DNA of 64,000 nt from Chitinophaga fulva (GTDB lineage: Bacteria > Bacteroidota > Bacteroidia > Chitinophagales > Chitinophagaceae). Every line of letters begins with the position of its first letter. The first letter of the stretch is position 1. The notes under the pieces were generated by a model. It made no database searches. It worked only from the letters and a program-made list of their open reading frames with translations, and was not told the DNA's origin. This document shows, piece by piece, positions 17,942 to 26,280 of this stretch. The translations under genes and the position numbers were made by a program. The stretch is from the NCBI RefSeq assembly GCF_012927205.1, contig NZ_JABBGC010000004.1:784485-848484 (forward strand), written 5' to 3'.

Positions 17942-18151
17942 TTATAGTGGAGCGTTAGGCTGTTGTTGTAATACAGCCTTTAGTTCGCGTAAACAATTTT
18001 CGCAGAGGCAGCCCTGGTATTTTTCACTTATTCTGAAACGTTCTTCCAGTGTGAGTGGTACATCGCTGCACTGGCAGCGATGAATACTGTTGACCCGGCA
18101 TTCAAAAGTCCGGTTGCAGCGAGGGCAGGAGACGATTTCATGTTTCAGCAT
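17942..18151 (-). CDS. Small cysteine-rich CWC-type protein
   Basis: A 69-residue protein with paired cysteines: CPRCNRTFEC (9-18), HRCQCSD (24-30) and CLCENCLREL (48-57). The pattern fits the Cys_rich_CWC family, probably binding zinc. Function unknown. It lies between metE (33 bases upstream) and the thioesterase (8 bases downstream), so it is probably co-transcribed with both. Confidence 0.8.
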   Translation of the reverse strand: MLKHEIVSCPRCNRTFECRVNSIHRCQCSDVPLTLEERFRISEKYQGCLCENCLRELKAVLQQQPNAPL

Positions 18152-18184
18152 GTACCAAATGTACGAAATGCTGAAGGAATGAAA

Positions 18185-20473
18185 TCACGCCAGCTGCTTC
18201 CTCACTTCACGGGCCGCCTGTACCATATTCCGCAGCGACATTTCCGTTTCCGGCCACTTTCTTGTCTTGAGGCCACAGTCGGGGTTTACCCAGAGGTTGC
18301 GCACCGGCAGCAGTGTGGCCGCTCTGTGTAGCAGCTTGCCCATTTCTGCTACGCCCGGCACACGGGGAGAGTGGATATCGTATACGCCCGGACCCGTTTC
18401 ATTCGGGTAGCTGAAGCGCGCAAAAGCTTCCAGCAGCTCCATCTGGGAGCGTGATGTTTCCATCGTGATCACATCTGCGTCCATGGCGGCAATATGTGCG
18501 ATGATGTCATTGAATTCTGCATAACACATATGCGTATGTATCTGCGTGGTGTCCTGCACAGGCGCTACGGACAAGCGGAAGGCGTCGACAGCCTGCCGGA
18601 GGTACGCGTCCTGCTTGCTTTTACGCAGGGGCAGCCCTTCGCGGAGTGCCGGTTCATCTACCTGGATAACAGTAATACCAGCGTCTTCCAGGTCTTTTAC
18701 TTCATCCCGGATAGCTAGCGCTATCTGAAACGCAGTATCCATGCGGGGTTGATCATTTCTCACAAAAGACCACTGTAAAATGGTGACCGGACCGGTAAGC
18801 ATGCCTTTGACAGGCTTGTTGGTGAGCGATTGTGCAAACTGGCTCCAGGCAACGGTCATCGGCTGCGGGCGCCATACATCGCCGTAAATGACAGGTGGCT
18901 TCACACAACGGGAACCGTAGCTTTGCACCCATCCGTTTTGCGTAAAAGCAAAACCTTCCAGCTGTTCTCCGAAATATTCCACCATGTCATTGCGCTCAAA
19001 CTCGCCATGCACCAACACATCGAGGCCAAGTGATTCCTGCCAGGAGATAGCCTCGCGGATAGCGGCGCTGATGTCCTGATCGTATTGCGCTGGGGTGATT
19101 TGCCCCTTTTTGAGATGGGAACGCAATTGCCGTATTTCTACCGTTTGTGGGAAAGAACCGATGGTAGTGGTAGGCAGTAGTGGTAGCTGCAGCTTCGCTT
19201 GTTGCAGGGGCTGACGTTCGGTAAAACTATGCTGACGGGAAAAGTCGTCGGCTGTAACGGCTGCCAGTCGCGCTTTTACGGCCGGTACATGAATGCCGGG
19301 CGCTGATTTGCGTTGTTCCATCACCTGCTGGTTGACTGCCAGCAACGTGGTGTCTCCGACAGTAATTTGTTTCAGGGAGATGACTTCTTCCACTTTCTGC
19401 CGGGCAAAAGCCATCCATTGTTTGATGTCGGCATTAAGAGCTGTTTCATCGTCAAGGTTGTATGGCACATGCAGCAGTGAGCAGGAAGTGCCCAGCATCA
19501 GGCGTTCCCGGCCGATAGCCTGTACTGCCTGGTGGATCAGCGACATTGAGGTGGTGTAATCATTTTTCCAGATGTTGCGGCCGTCCACTACGCCCAGCGA
19601 TAATTGTATGTTTTCTGGCAGGGCGTTCAGTACAGTGTTCAGTTGTTCCGGAGCACGAACAAGATCGATATGCAACGCGTCCACCGGTAGCTGCAAAGCC
19701 AGGTCGGTATTGTCTTCCAGGGCACCAAAGTAAGTGGTGAGCAGGAGTTTCAGATTTGGAAATGCGTCACGGATAGCGGTATATGCCAGTTGATACAATA
19801 TTTTATCAGCGGGTTCCAGATCGGTCACCAGGCAAGGCTCGTCCAGCTGTACCCAGTCGGCGCCAGCGTCGCGGAGTGCGGCCAGCAATTCCAGGTAGGC
19901 GGGCAACAACTGTTGTAACAGGGCTGCACGGGTTACACCGGCTGTTTTTATTTTGCCACAGAGGATATAGGTGACAGGCCCTATCAGCACAGGTTTGGTG
20001 CGAATGCCCTGTTGCAGTGCTTCTGTGAATTCCTGGACGCTCTTGCGTGATTGCAGGCTGTAAGCCTGACTGGCATCAAATTCAGGTACCAGGTAATGAT
20101 AGTTGGTGTCAAACCATTTGGTCATTTCCACCGCGGTGAGATCGAAGCCATTTTTCTGGTAACCCCTTGCCATGGCGAAGTACAGCTCGAGGCAGTTGGG
20201 GTTGGCGAAAGAGCGGCGCAGCTCCTGGAAACGCGCGGGTATCACTCCCAGTGCCATGCTCATGTCGAGCATCTGATCATAAAAAGAGAAGTCGTTGGAG
20301 GGGATCAGGTCTATGCCTGCCTGATGAAGGGTTTCCCAGTGTTCTTTTCGTAGAAGCCTGGCCGTTAGCTCCAGCTTCTCCAGGGAAATTTTACCTGCCC
20401 AATAGTTTTCACAGGCTTTCTTCAGTTCTCGCTGGCTGCCTATTCTGGGGTAGCCTGGAATGTTGGTAATCAT
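18185..20473 (-). CDS. metE: Cobalamin-independent methionine synthase
   Basis: Transfers the methyl group of 5-methyltetrahydropteroyltriglutamate to homocysteine. N-terminal GYPRIGSQRELKKACENYW and the C-terminal catalytic half with zinc ligands in THMCYAEF (His, Cys), a glutamate in ITMETSRSQ, and a cysteine in WVNPDCGLKTR are intact. The length of 762 residues is normal. The ATG at 20473 is used because the family begins MITNIPGYPRIG and a probable -7 element lies 25 bases upstream. Divergent from pepT across a 195-base gap in which I see no S-box or cobalamin riboswitch. Confidence 0.96.
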   Translation of the reverse strand: MITNIPGYPRIGSQRELKKACENYWAGKISLEKLELTARLLRKEHWETLHQAGIDLIPSNDFSFYDQMLDMSMALGVIPARFQELRRSFANPNCLELYFAMARGYQKNGFDLTAVEMTKWFDTNYHYLVPEFDASQAYSLQSRKSVQEFTEALQQGIRTKPVLIGPVTYILCGKIKTAGVTRAALLQQLLPAYLELLAALRDAGADWVQLDEPCLVTDLEPADKILYQLAYTAIRDAFPNLKLLLTTYFGALEDNTDLALQLPVDALHIDLVRAPEQLNTVLNALPENIQLSLGVVDGRNIWKNDYTTSMSLIHQAVQAIGRERLMLGTSCSLLHVPYNLDDETALNADIKQWMAFARQKVEEVISLKQITVGDTTLLAVNQQVMEQRKSAPGIHVPAVKARLAAVTADDFSRQHSFTERQPLQQAKLQLPLLPTTTIGSFPQTVEIRQLRSHLKKGQITPAQYDQDISAAIREAISWQESLGLDVLVHGEFERNDMVEYFGEQLEGFAFTQNGWVQSYGSRCVKPPVIYGDVWRPQPMTVAWSQFAQSLTNKPVKGMLTGPVTILQWSFVRNDQPRMDTAFQIALAIRDEVKDLEDAGITVIQVDEPALREGLPLRKSKQDAYLRQAVDAFRLSVAPVQDTTQIHTHMCYAEFNDIIAHIAAMDADVITMETSRSQMELLEAFARFSYPNETGPGVYDIHSPRVPGVAEMGKLLHRAATLLPVRNLWVNPDCGLKTRKWPETEMSLRNMVQAAREVRKQLA

Positions 20474-20497
20474 ATACAGGATGGTTTTTGTTACCAG

Positions 20498-20505
20498 CAA
20501 ACCTA
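20498..20505 (-). promoter_or_regulatory. Probable metE -7 promoter element
   Basis: On the minus strand TAGGTTTG (20505-20498) matches TAnnTTTG, with the transcript expected to start near 20491 and a short leader to 20473. No clear TTTG is seen in the -33 zone. Confidence 0.4.
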
Positions 20506-20556
20506 TTATTATTGTATGTTTGTTTTATGAAGAATAAAAAAATTGGTGTTTTGTAT

Positions 20557-20571
20557 AAGGATTTTATCCTT
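20557..20571. promoter_or_regulatory. Palindromic operator candidate between metE and pepT
   Basis: AAGGATtttATCCTT is a perfect 6-bp inverted repeat with a 3-base spacer, about 52 bases upstream of the metE -7 element and about 97 upstream of pepT. It could bind a dimeric regulator. This rests on symmetry alone. Confidence 0.3.
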
Positions 20572-20668
20572 TTGTAGAATATTTTACTGAAACAGCTATT
20601 GTGAGAGATGGTAAAACAGAAAATTTTACGGCAAAAGGGTACACCGGTTTTTTCCTTACGTTTGCAAT

Positions 20669-21916
20669 ATGTTTACAAATTATTCATACACTGTTGATAC
20701 GCGCTTTATTCGTTACGCGCAAATAGATACACAATCCGATCCGCAAAGCACCAGCTTTCCGACCACTGAAAAGCAGAAAGACCTGTCCCGCCTGCTGGTA
20801 AAGGAATTACATGAAATGGGCATCACAGATGCGGAACTGGATGAACATGGTTACGTATATGCCACTATTCCGGCCAATACCGACAAACAAGTGCCGGTTA
20901 TCTGTTTCTGTTCCCATGTGGACACTTCTCCTGACAGTAGCGGCACAGGTGTAAAACCTATTGTGCATCGTGCTTATGATGGTGGTGATATCGTATTGCC
21001 TGATGACAGCAGCGTGGTGATCAGTCCGCGTGAACATCCTTACCTGGCCTCCAAAAAGGGAGATGATATCATCACTGCCAGCGGTACTACTTTACTGGGT
21101 GCAGATGATAAAGCCGGTGTAGCGGAGATCATGGACGCTGCCAATTTCCTGATGACACATCCGGAAATAAAGCATGGCGCTATCCGTATCCTGTTCACGC
21201 CTGATGAAGAAGTGGGTCGCGGTGTGGAAAAGGTAGACATGAAAAAACTTGCCGCTCAATTTGGTTATACCATGGATGGCGGTGAACTGGGTTCGTTGGA
21301 AGATGAGAACTTCTCCGCCGATGGCGCCCGTATTACGGTATATGGCGTGAGTGCCCATCCCGGTTCAGCGAAAGACAAACTGGTGAGCGCTATTAAGATT
21401 GCCAGCGAGATCGTGGATGCGCTGCCGAAAGACAGTCTTTCTCCTGAAACAACAGAAGACAGGGAAGGATTCATCCATCCGGTACGTATAAGCGGCACCG
21501 TGGAAAAAACAGAAATCGACTTTATTATCCGTGACTTCGCTACCTCCAATCTGGAATCACATGAGGCTTTCCTGCGCCGTCAGATGGAGAAAGTGCTGGA
21601 GCGTTATCCCGATGCCCGTGCGAGACTGAAAGTCACCGAACAATATCGCAATATGAAAGAGGTGCTGGACCTGCATCCGGAGGTAACAGCCCATGCAGCG
21701 GAAGCTATCCGCCGCGCCGGCGTGCAGCCGCTGAAAATGAGCATCCGTGGCGGTACCGACGGTTCCCGCCTGTCCTTCATGGGATTGCCATGCCCCAATA
21801 TTTTTACCGGTGAAATGGCCCTCCACAGCAAACAGGAATACGTCAGCATCCAGGATATGCAGAAAGCGGTGCAGACAATTGTATATCTGGCACAAGTTTG
21901 GGAGGAAAAGGCCTGA
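20669..21916 (+). CDS. pepT: Peptidase T (tripeptide aminopeptidase)
   Basis: A zinc M20B aminopeptidase releasing N-terminal residues from tripeptides. Metal ligands: CSHVDTSPD (H83, D85), LLGADDKAG (bridging Asp), FTPDEEVGRG (catalytic and metal glutamates) and the C-terminal GEMALHSKQEYVS histidine. The length is 415 residues. The ATG at 20669 follows a TACGTTTG sequence (20657-20664) by only four bases, so if that is the promoter the leader would be almost absent. Cytoplasmic, monocistronic. Confidence 0.95.
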   Translation: MFTNYSYTVDTRFIRYAQIDTQSDPQSTSFPTTEKQKDLSRLLVKELHEMGITDAELDEHGYVYATIPANTDKQVPVICFCSHVDTSPDSSGTGVKPIVHRAYDGGDIVLPDDSSVVISPREHPYLASKKGDDIITASGTTLLGADDKAGVAEIMDAANFLMTHPEIKHGAIRILFTPDEEVGRGVEKVDMKKLAAQFGYTMDGGELGSLEDENFSADGARITVYGVSAHPGSAKDKLVSAIKIASEIVDALPKDSLSPETTEDREGFIHPVRISGTVEKTEIDFIIRDFATSNLESHEAFLRRQMEKVLERYPDARARLKVTEQYRNMKEVLDLHPEVTAHAAEAIRRAGVQPLKMSIRGGTDGSRLSFMGLPCPNIFTGEMALHSKQEYVSIQDMQKAVQTIVYLAQVWEEKA

Positions 21917-21918
21917 TC

Positions 21919-21992
21919 AATTACAAATGATGGGTTACGAATGATGCATGACAACGTCTCCATTTGTCATTCGTAATTCTTAATTCGTAATT
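21919..21992. repeat. Inverted repeat of the ATTACGAATT family (element B)
   Basis: Arms 21919-21950 and 21961-21992 match at 24 of 32 positions around a 10-base loop. Both contain the TTACGAATGA and AATTAC units. It begins two bases after the pepT stop and lies upstream of exbB. Confidence 0.7.
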
Positions 21993-22029
21993 ATTTTACT
22001 ATTTTAACCGTTAATAGAAGAAAATCCAC

Positions 22030-22743
22030 ATGATACTAGGGCTCATCACATTATTGCAGGATACATTGCTTCCGAAGGCCGATTCATTAGCGCAGGCCGC
22101 CAATGCAGCTGCAGCACCACCACAACAGATACATCTGATAGACATGCTCATGAAAGGGGGCGTACTCATGATTCCATTGGGTATTCTCTCCATCATCGCT
22201 GTATTTGTGTTTGTAGAAAGGTATCTGACCATTGCAAAGGCTGGCCGCCTGGAAGATAACTTTATGCCAATGATCCGTGACCAGATCACTACCGGCAATA
22301 TTATGGGTGCCCGTTCCCTCGCCAAAAACACGCAGGGGCCTATTGCGCGAATGATCGACAAAGGCCTTCAGCGTATCGGTAAGCCGATCGAGTCCATCGA
22401 GAAGTCCATGGAAAATGTGGGTAAACTGGAAATCTACCGGATGGAGAAAAATCTGGTGATCCTTTCCATCATCGCAGGTATTGCGCCGATGTTCGGGTTT
22501 CTGGGTACCATCGCAGGTATGATCCAGACGTTCTTCAATATCTCTATCACATCTGATATTACGCTGGGCACCATTGCGGGTGGTATTTATGTGAAGATGA
22601 TCACGTCCGCTACCGGTCTGATTATCGGTATTGTGGCCTTTATCGGTTACAGTTTCCTGAATGCACAGATAGACAAGGTTGTTAACAAGATGGAAGCCTC
22701 TGCAGCGGAATTTACCGATATCCTGCAGGAACCTACCCGCTAA
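22030..22743 (+). CDS. exbB: MotA/TolQ/ExbB proton channel family protein
   Basis: An inner-membrane proton channel subunit that energises TonB-type outer-membrane transport. Three hydrophobic helices are visible (about residues 43-62, 137-160, 180-208). The conserved segment LSIIAGIAPMFGFLGTIAGMIQ lies in helix 2, and GGIYVKMITSATGLIIGI in helix 3 is the ExbB/TolQ signature. The length is 237 residues. An exbD-type gene starts 12 bases later. Whether the pair serves TonB or a Tol-like system is not decided by the sequence. Confidence 0.92.
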   Translation: MILGLITLLQDTLLPKADSLAQAANAAAAPPQQIHLIDMLMKGGVLMIPLGILSIIAVFVFVERYLTIAKAGRLEDNFMPMIRDQITTGNIMGARSLAKNTQGPIARMIDKGLQRIGKPIESIEKSMENVGKLEIYRMEKNLVILSIIAGIAPMFGFLGTIAGMIQTFFNISITSDITLGTIAGGIYVKMITSATGLIIGIVAFIGYSFLNAQIDKVVNKMEASAAEFTDILQEPTR

Positions 22744-22755
22744 AAACCACGGCTC

Positions 22756-23151
22756 ATGAATTTACGCAGGAGAAATAAGAAACACGTGGAAATGCACAAC
22801 TCGGCATTGAATGACATCCTGTTCATTCTGCTGTTGTTCTTCCTGATTGTATCCACGCTGGCCAATCCCAACGTCATCAAGCTGATGTTGCCTAAAGCCC
22901 AGAGCAATACCAAAGCCAAACAAACGGTGGTGGTGAGCATCAACGAAAAACATGAGTTCTTCGTGGGTACCACCAAGGTGCCTTTTGAAGGCCTCAAACA
23001 AGCGCTGGCCCCGGCTGTCGCCAATGAGAAGGTAGATCCTACCATTGTGATCAATGCGGAGAAATCAGTGCCGATAGAAGATGTGGTGAATGTGATGGAA
23101 GTAGCCAAACAGATAGGCGCGAAAGTAGTGCTGGCAACGGCTAAACAATAA
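22756..23151 (+). CDS. exbD: ExbD/TolR family biopolymer transport protein
   Basis: A 131-residue partner of the preceding ExbB protein. One N-terminal transmembrane helix (about 14-33) contains the family pattern LNDILFILLLFFLIVSTL with its membrane aspartate (D15 region), which carries protons. The periplasmic domain contains VVVSINEKHEFFVG and DPTIVINAEKSVPIEDVV, as in ExbD. Shares an operon with exbB. Confidence 0.92.
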   Translation: MNLRRRNKKHVEMHNSALNDILFILLLFFLIVSTLANPNVIKLMLPKAQSNTKAKQTVVVSINEKHEFFVGTTKVPFEGLKQALAPAVANEKVDPTIVINAEKSVPIEDVVNVMEVAKQIGAKVVLATAKQ

Positions 23152-23174
23152 CGCGGTCCACAAACGTATAAACG

Positions 23175-23207
23175 AAAGAAGCAAGGGGATTCCCTTGCTT
23201 CTTTTTT
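23175..23207. terminator. Bidirectional terminator between exbD and prmC
   Basis: A 13-bp perfect stem AAAGAAGCAAGGG (23175-23187) / CCCTTGCTTCTTT (23192-23204) with a 4-base loop. It is followed by a T-tract whose end overlaps the prmC stop codon. Confidence 0.85.
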
Positions 23208-24066
23208 ATTTTTCAGGTAAACTGCCTTTTACCATTCTGTCTTTGCCGAACATGTCCTGCCGGAGTGTTACCTCCCTGAATCCCAGTGACTGTAGCAGTT
23301 GGACTACTTCCTGTCCCAGTGATTCATTGATCTCAAAGTAAAGTGCGCCGCCGGGATTGAGCTTCTGTAGCGCAGTATGGGCGATATGCCGGTAAAACAG
23401 CAGTGCGTCATTGTCCGGCACAAAAAGCGCGATGGAAGGTTCAAAGCCCCATACCTGTTGCTGCATAGTGGCTTGTTCGCTTTGTGTGATGTAGGGCGGA
23501 TTGCTGACGATCACGTCAAATGCAGGCAGTGTGGCCATTTGTTGCTCATCGAGGGCGCTGAGGCGGGAGAATTCCACTTCCAGCCGCAGCTTGGCTGCGT
23601 TTCCGCGGGCTACCGCCAGGGCATCTTCGCTGACATCGATGGCTGCTACCACGGAGGAGGGGATATGCTGTTTTAATGCCAGCGGGATACAGCCGCTGCC
23701 GGTGCCGATGTCCAGCAGGTGGGGGCGGGGATGCCCTGCCAGGTCCTGTATGATCCATGCTACCAGCTCTTCTGTTTCCGGCCGGGGAATCAGTACGTGA
23801 TGGTTAACGGTCAGTTCCATGCCATAAAACCAGCCGGAACCGGTTATATATTGTACCGGCTCCATCCGTTGCAGCGCTTCTATGGCGCTTTTGAGCCGGG
23901 CATTCTGATCGGGCGTCAACAATTTGGCTTTATGCACGAGGCGGTCCAGTTTATTCATGCCCGTTATATGCTCCAGTACAATATGAGCTATATTGGCGGC
24001 TTCGCGCGCATCGTATAAATCGCCTATGGCACCTGTGATATAGGTAAAGGCTGTTTGTATTGTCAA
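23206..24066 (-). CDS. prmC: Peptide chain release factor N5-glutamine methyltransferase
   Basis: Methylates the GGQ glutamine of release factors RF1 and RF2. The catalytic IVSNPPYITQSE block and SAM motif LLDIGTGSGCIPLAL are present, with a helical N-terminal domain before them (about 1-90, including the PVQYITGSGWFYG block). The length of 286 residues is normal. Divergent from ribD with a 103-base gap. Its stop codon lies inside the terminator T-tract. Confidence 0.94.
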   Translation of the reverse strand: MTIQTAFTYITGAIGDLYDAREAANIAHIVLEHITGMNKLDRLVHKAKLLTPDQNARLKSAIEALQRMEPVQYITGSGWFYGMELTVNHHVLIPRPETEELVAWIIQDLAGHPRPHLLDIGTGSGCIPLALKQHIPSSVVAAIDVSEDALAVARGNAAKLRLEVEFSRLSALDEQQMATLPAFDVIVSNPPYITQSEQATMQQQVWGFEPSIALFVPDNDALLFYRHIAHTALQKLNPGGALYFEINESLGQEVVQLLQSLGFREVTLRQDMFGKDRMVKGSLPEK

Positions 24067-24135
24067 ATTTGATAATTTAAGAAGCCGGAAAATACAAACC
24101 AGGAGGTGATTGGCATTTTCCGTCGGCTAAAAACG

Positions 24136-24143
24136 TAATTTTG
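24136..24143 (+). promoter_or_regulatory. Probable ribD -7 promoter element
   Basis: TAATTTTG matches TAnnTTTG and lies 26 bases before the ribD ATG. No clear -33 TTTG is seen. Confidence 0.4.
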
Positions 24144-24169
24144 GCAAAAATATTACTTAACAGGGTATC

Positions 24170-25210
24170 ATGAATAGCACAGACCATGAAATTTTTATGA
24201 GGCGGTGCCTGGAGCTGGCTGAAATGGGTCGCGGCAACGCGGCGCCTAATCCGGTGGTAGGGGCGGTGCTGGTGCATCAGGGCCGAATCATCGGGGAAGG
24301 TTACCACCGGCAATATGGTCAGGCACATGCGGAAGTGAACTGTGTGAACAGCGTTACGGCAGAGGACAAGCCCCTGGTCCAGCGGGCCACGATGTATGTA
24401 AGCCTTGAACCCTGTGCGCATCATGGCAAAACGCCACCCTGTGCAGATTTGATCGTGTCAGAAAAAATCCCGGAAGTAGTGATCGGTTGTGTGGACACTT
24501 TCTCTGCCGTGGCCGGAAAAGGTATCGAGAAACTGGAAAAGGCTGGTGTAAAAGTACATACCGGTGTGCTGGAAGCAGCATGCAGGGCTATCAACCGGCG
24601 CTTCTTTACTTTTCATGAGCAGCAGCGGCCTTATATTATCCTGAAATGGGCGCAGAGCCGCAATGGCTTTATGGCCGGCCCCGACGGAGTGCCGGTGCGT
24701 ATCTCCAACCGCTGGAGCGACCGGCTGGTACACCGCTGGCGCAGCGAGGAGATGGCTATCCTGGTGGGTACCCGCACGGCTATCCTCGATAATCCTCAAC
24801 TGAATACCCGGCTGTGGCCCGGTAAAAGCCCTGTGCGACTGGTCATCGACAGAACATTGTCTGTGCCCCGCACGCATCACCTGTGGGATGGCAGTATTCC
24901 TACCATCTTCATCACGGCGGAAAAAGCGGAGGAAGAAAAAGTGGACATGATGCAACTCGACTTTACCTCGCCATTGTTGCCACAACTCATGCAACATCTT
25001 TACCAGCGCCAGATACAGAGCGTGCTGGTGGAAGGTGGTCCTTATCTGTTACAACGTTTCCTGGAAACGGATCTTTGGGACGAAGCGCGCGTAATAACGG
25101 GGACGAATACACTGTCAGACGGACTGGCAGCGCCGGTACTGCGGCGGGCAACAGTAGCAGAGAGCATACACCTGGAAGATGACCGTATCGACATTTACCG
25201 TCGTGGTTAA
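24170..25210 (+). CDS. ribD: Bifunctional riboflavin deaminase-reductase
   Basis: Performs the deamination and side-chain reduction steps of riboflavin synthesis. The N-terminal deaminase (about 1-145) shows zinc ligands HAEV (H53, E55) and PCAHHGKTPPC (C82, C91). The C-terminal reductase (about 150-346) shows ILKWAQSRNGFMAG and LVGTRTAILDNPQLNTR. The length of 346 residues is typical. No FMN riboswitch is visible upstream. A YigZ-family gene follows 33 bases later. Confidence 0.95.
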   Translation: MNSTDHEIFMRRCLELAEMGRGNAAPNPVVGAVLVHQGRIIGEGYHRQYGQAHAEVNCVNSVTAEDKPLVQRATMYVSLEPCAHHGKTPPCADLIVSEKIPEVVIGCVDTFSAVAGKGIEKLEKAGVKVHTGVLEAACRAINRRFFTFHEQQRPYIILKWAQSRNGFMAGPDGVPVRISNRWSDRLVHRWRSEEMAILVGTRTAILDNPQLNTRLWPGKSPVRLVIDRTLSVPRTHHLWDGSIPTIFITAEKAEEEKVDMMQLDFTSPLLPQLMQHLYQRQIQSVLVEGGPYLLQRFLETDLWDEARVITGTNTLSDGLAAPVLRRATVAESIHLEDDRIDIYRRG

Positions 25211-25243
25211 AACAAGAATATCTGGTTTTTCTAAAATATATAG

Positions 25244-25843
25244 ATGGAGGTTTATTTTACTATTGATAAAACCGCTGTGGCTGAATTCAGGGACAGGGGC
25301 AGCAAATTTCTGGCTTATGTATTTCCCGTGAAGACCCCCGAAGCGGTGAAAGATTGTCTGATGGAAGTGAAAAAGGAGCATCCCAAAGCTACCCACCATT
25401 GTTATGCTTACCGGTTAGGTACGGATGGACTACAGTTCCGTGCCAATGATGACGGAGAGCCTTCCGGTTCTGCGGGTAAACCTATCCTCGGACAAATAGA
25501 CAGTAAACAGGTAACAGATGTGCTGATAGTGGTGGTGCGTTATTTCGGGGGTACGTTGCTGGGTGTTCCCGGACTGATCAATGCTTATAAGCTGAGTGCT
25601 TCCATGGTATTGCAACTGGTGCCGGCTATTCAGAAAAACATAGAATCAAAATATCATCTCACGTTCGATTATACCATCATGAATGATGTGATGATCGTTG
25701 TGAAACAAAATAACTGCACCGTACTGGCGCAGGAGCTGCAGCTCTTTTGTACTATGGACATAGGAGTGCCCCGGGCGAACGAGGAACTGTGCCTTTTACG
25801 CCTTCGCGACATTCACGGACTGGAGATAAAGGCGTTGAAGTAG
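25244..25843 (+). CDS. YigZ/IMPACT family protein
   Basis: A 199-residue UPF0029 protein. The hallmark DDGEPSGSAGKPILGQI is at about residues 70-86, with HHCYAYRLG before it and IVVVRYFGGTLLGVPGL after it. The C-terminal part (about 137-199) is a ferredoxin-like domain. E. coli YigZ and yeast Yih1 are relatives; a role linked to translation stress is known only for eukaryotic IMPACT. Co-directional with ribD, likely in the same transcript. Confidence 0.92.
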   Translation: MEVYFTIDKTAVAEFRDRGSKFLAYVFPVKTPEAVKDCLMEVKKEHPKATHHCYAYRLGTDGLQFRANDDGEPSGSAGKPILGQIDSKQVTDVLIVVVRYFGGTLLGVPGLINAYKLSASMVLQLVPAIQKNIESKYHLTFDYTIMNDVMIVVKQNNCTVLAQELQLFCTMDIGVPRANEELCLLRLRDIHGLEIKALK

Positions 25844-26009
25844 CGGCGGCATGTTTCCCCGTCAGGTGAAAATCGGCAAACAGTTCAAAACAGAGGTAAG
25901 GCGATTGAGAGGCTTCCGGGGTGTCCAAATTAACGCATGCTCTTTTTAATAACAGCAGGGTAGCCACTGCGGCTGCTGTAATTAAGAAGAATCGATAACG
26001 TTTCAACAT
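25844..26009 (-). CDS. Possible small membrane or secreted protein
   Basis: A reading frame starts at the ATG at 26009 and begins with a basic patch and a hydrophobic helix (MLKRYRFFLITAAAVATLLL). It continues to a stop at 25752, which would overlap the 3' end of the YigZ gene by about 90 bases on the other strand; I list only the non-overlapping part. No family is recognised and no promoter element is seen. It may be chance. Confidence 0.25.
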
Positions 26010-26168
26010 AGTTGTAATATTAGGGTGATAACGAGGACGATAAAAGAATATGCCAGAAAAAGATTTGTTGAAAATGAATAAGTTATACAGTAATTAGGTC
26101 GATAAGATTGTCCGAACACGAAAGCCGAACGTCCAAAACCGGACAATGCTGGTTGTTAAATCGAATAC
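26010..26168. other. Intergenic stretch, no gene recognised
   Basis: Part of a 434-base gap between the YigZ gene and the 3-hydroxyacyl-CoA dehydrogenase gene. AT-rich, without a coding frame I can support. It includes a short inverted motif near TTGTCCG...CGGACAA (about 26107-26147). The rest of the gap is filled by the nested palindrome that follows. Confidence 0.5.
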
Positions 26169-26280
26169 AAATTACGAATTAGACATAATGAATGGAGGGT
26201 TTTCTTATGGGAAGTTAAATTATTAACATTTCCCTAAGAAAACCCTCCATTCGTATTTCGTCGGCTGTAATTCGAAATTA
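26169..26280. repeat. Nested palindromic element (element C)
   Basis: The outer arms 26169-26183 and 26266-26280 match at 12 of 15 positions and carry the ATTACGAATTA unit. Inside is a long hairpin 26190-26252, whose arms share the run AAGAAAACCCTCCATTC, then a one-base bulge, then an inner GTTAA/TTAAC stem. The outer right arm contains the stop codon of the dehydrogenase gene. It lies between convergent genes and could end transcription of both. Confidence 0.75.

Noticed and set aside
20474..20668. S-box or cobalamin riboswitch before metE
   Set aside because: The gap lacks the conserved stems of either; only a short palindrome and a promoter element are visible.
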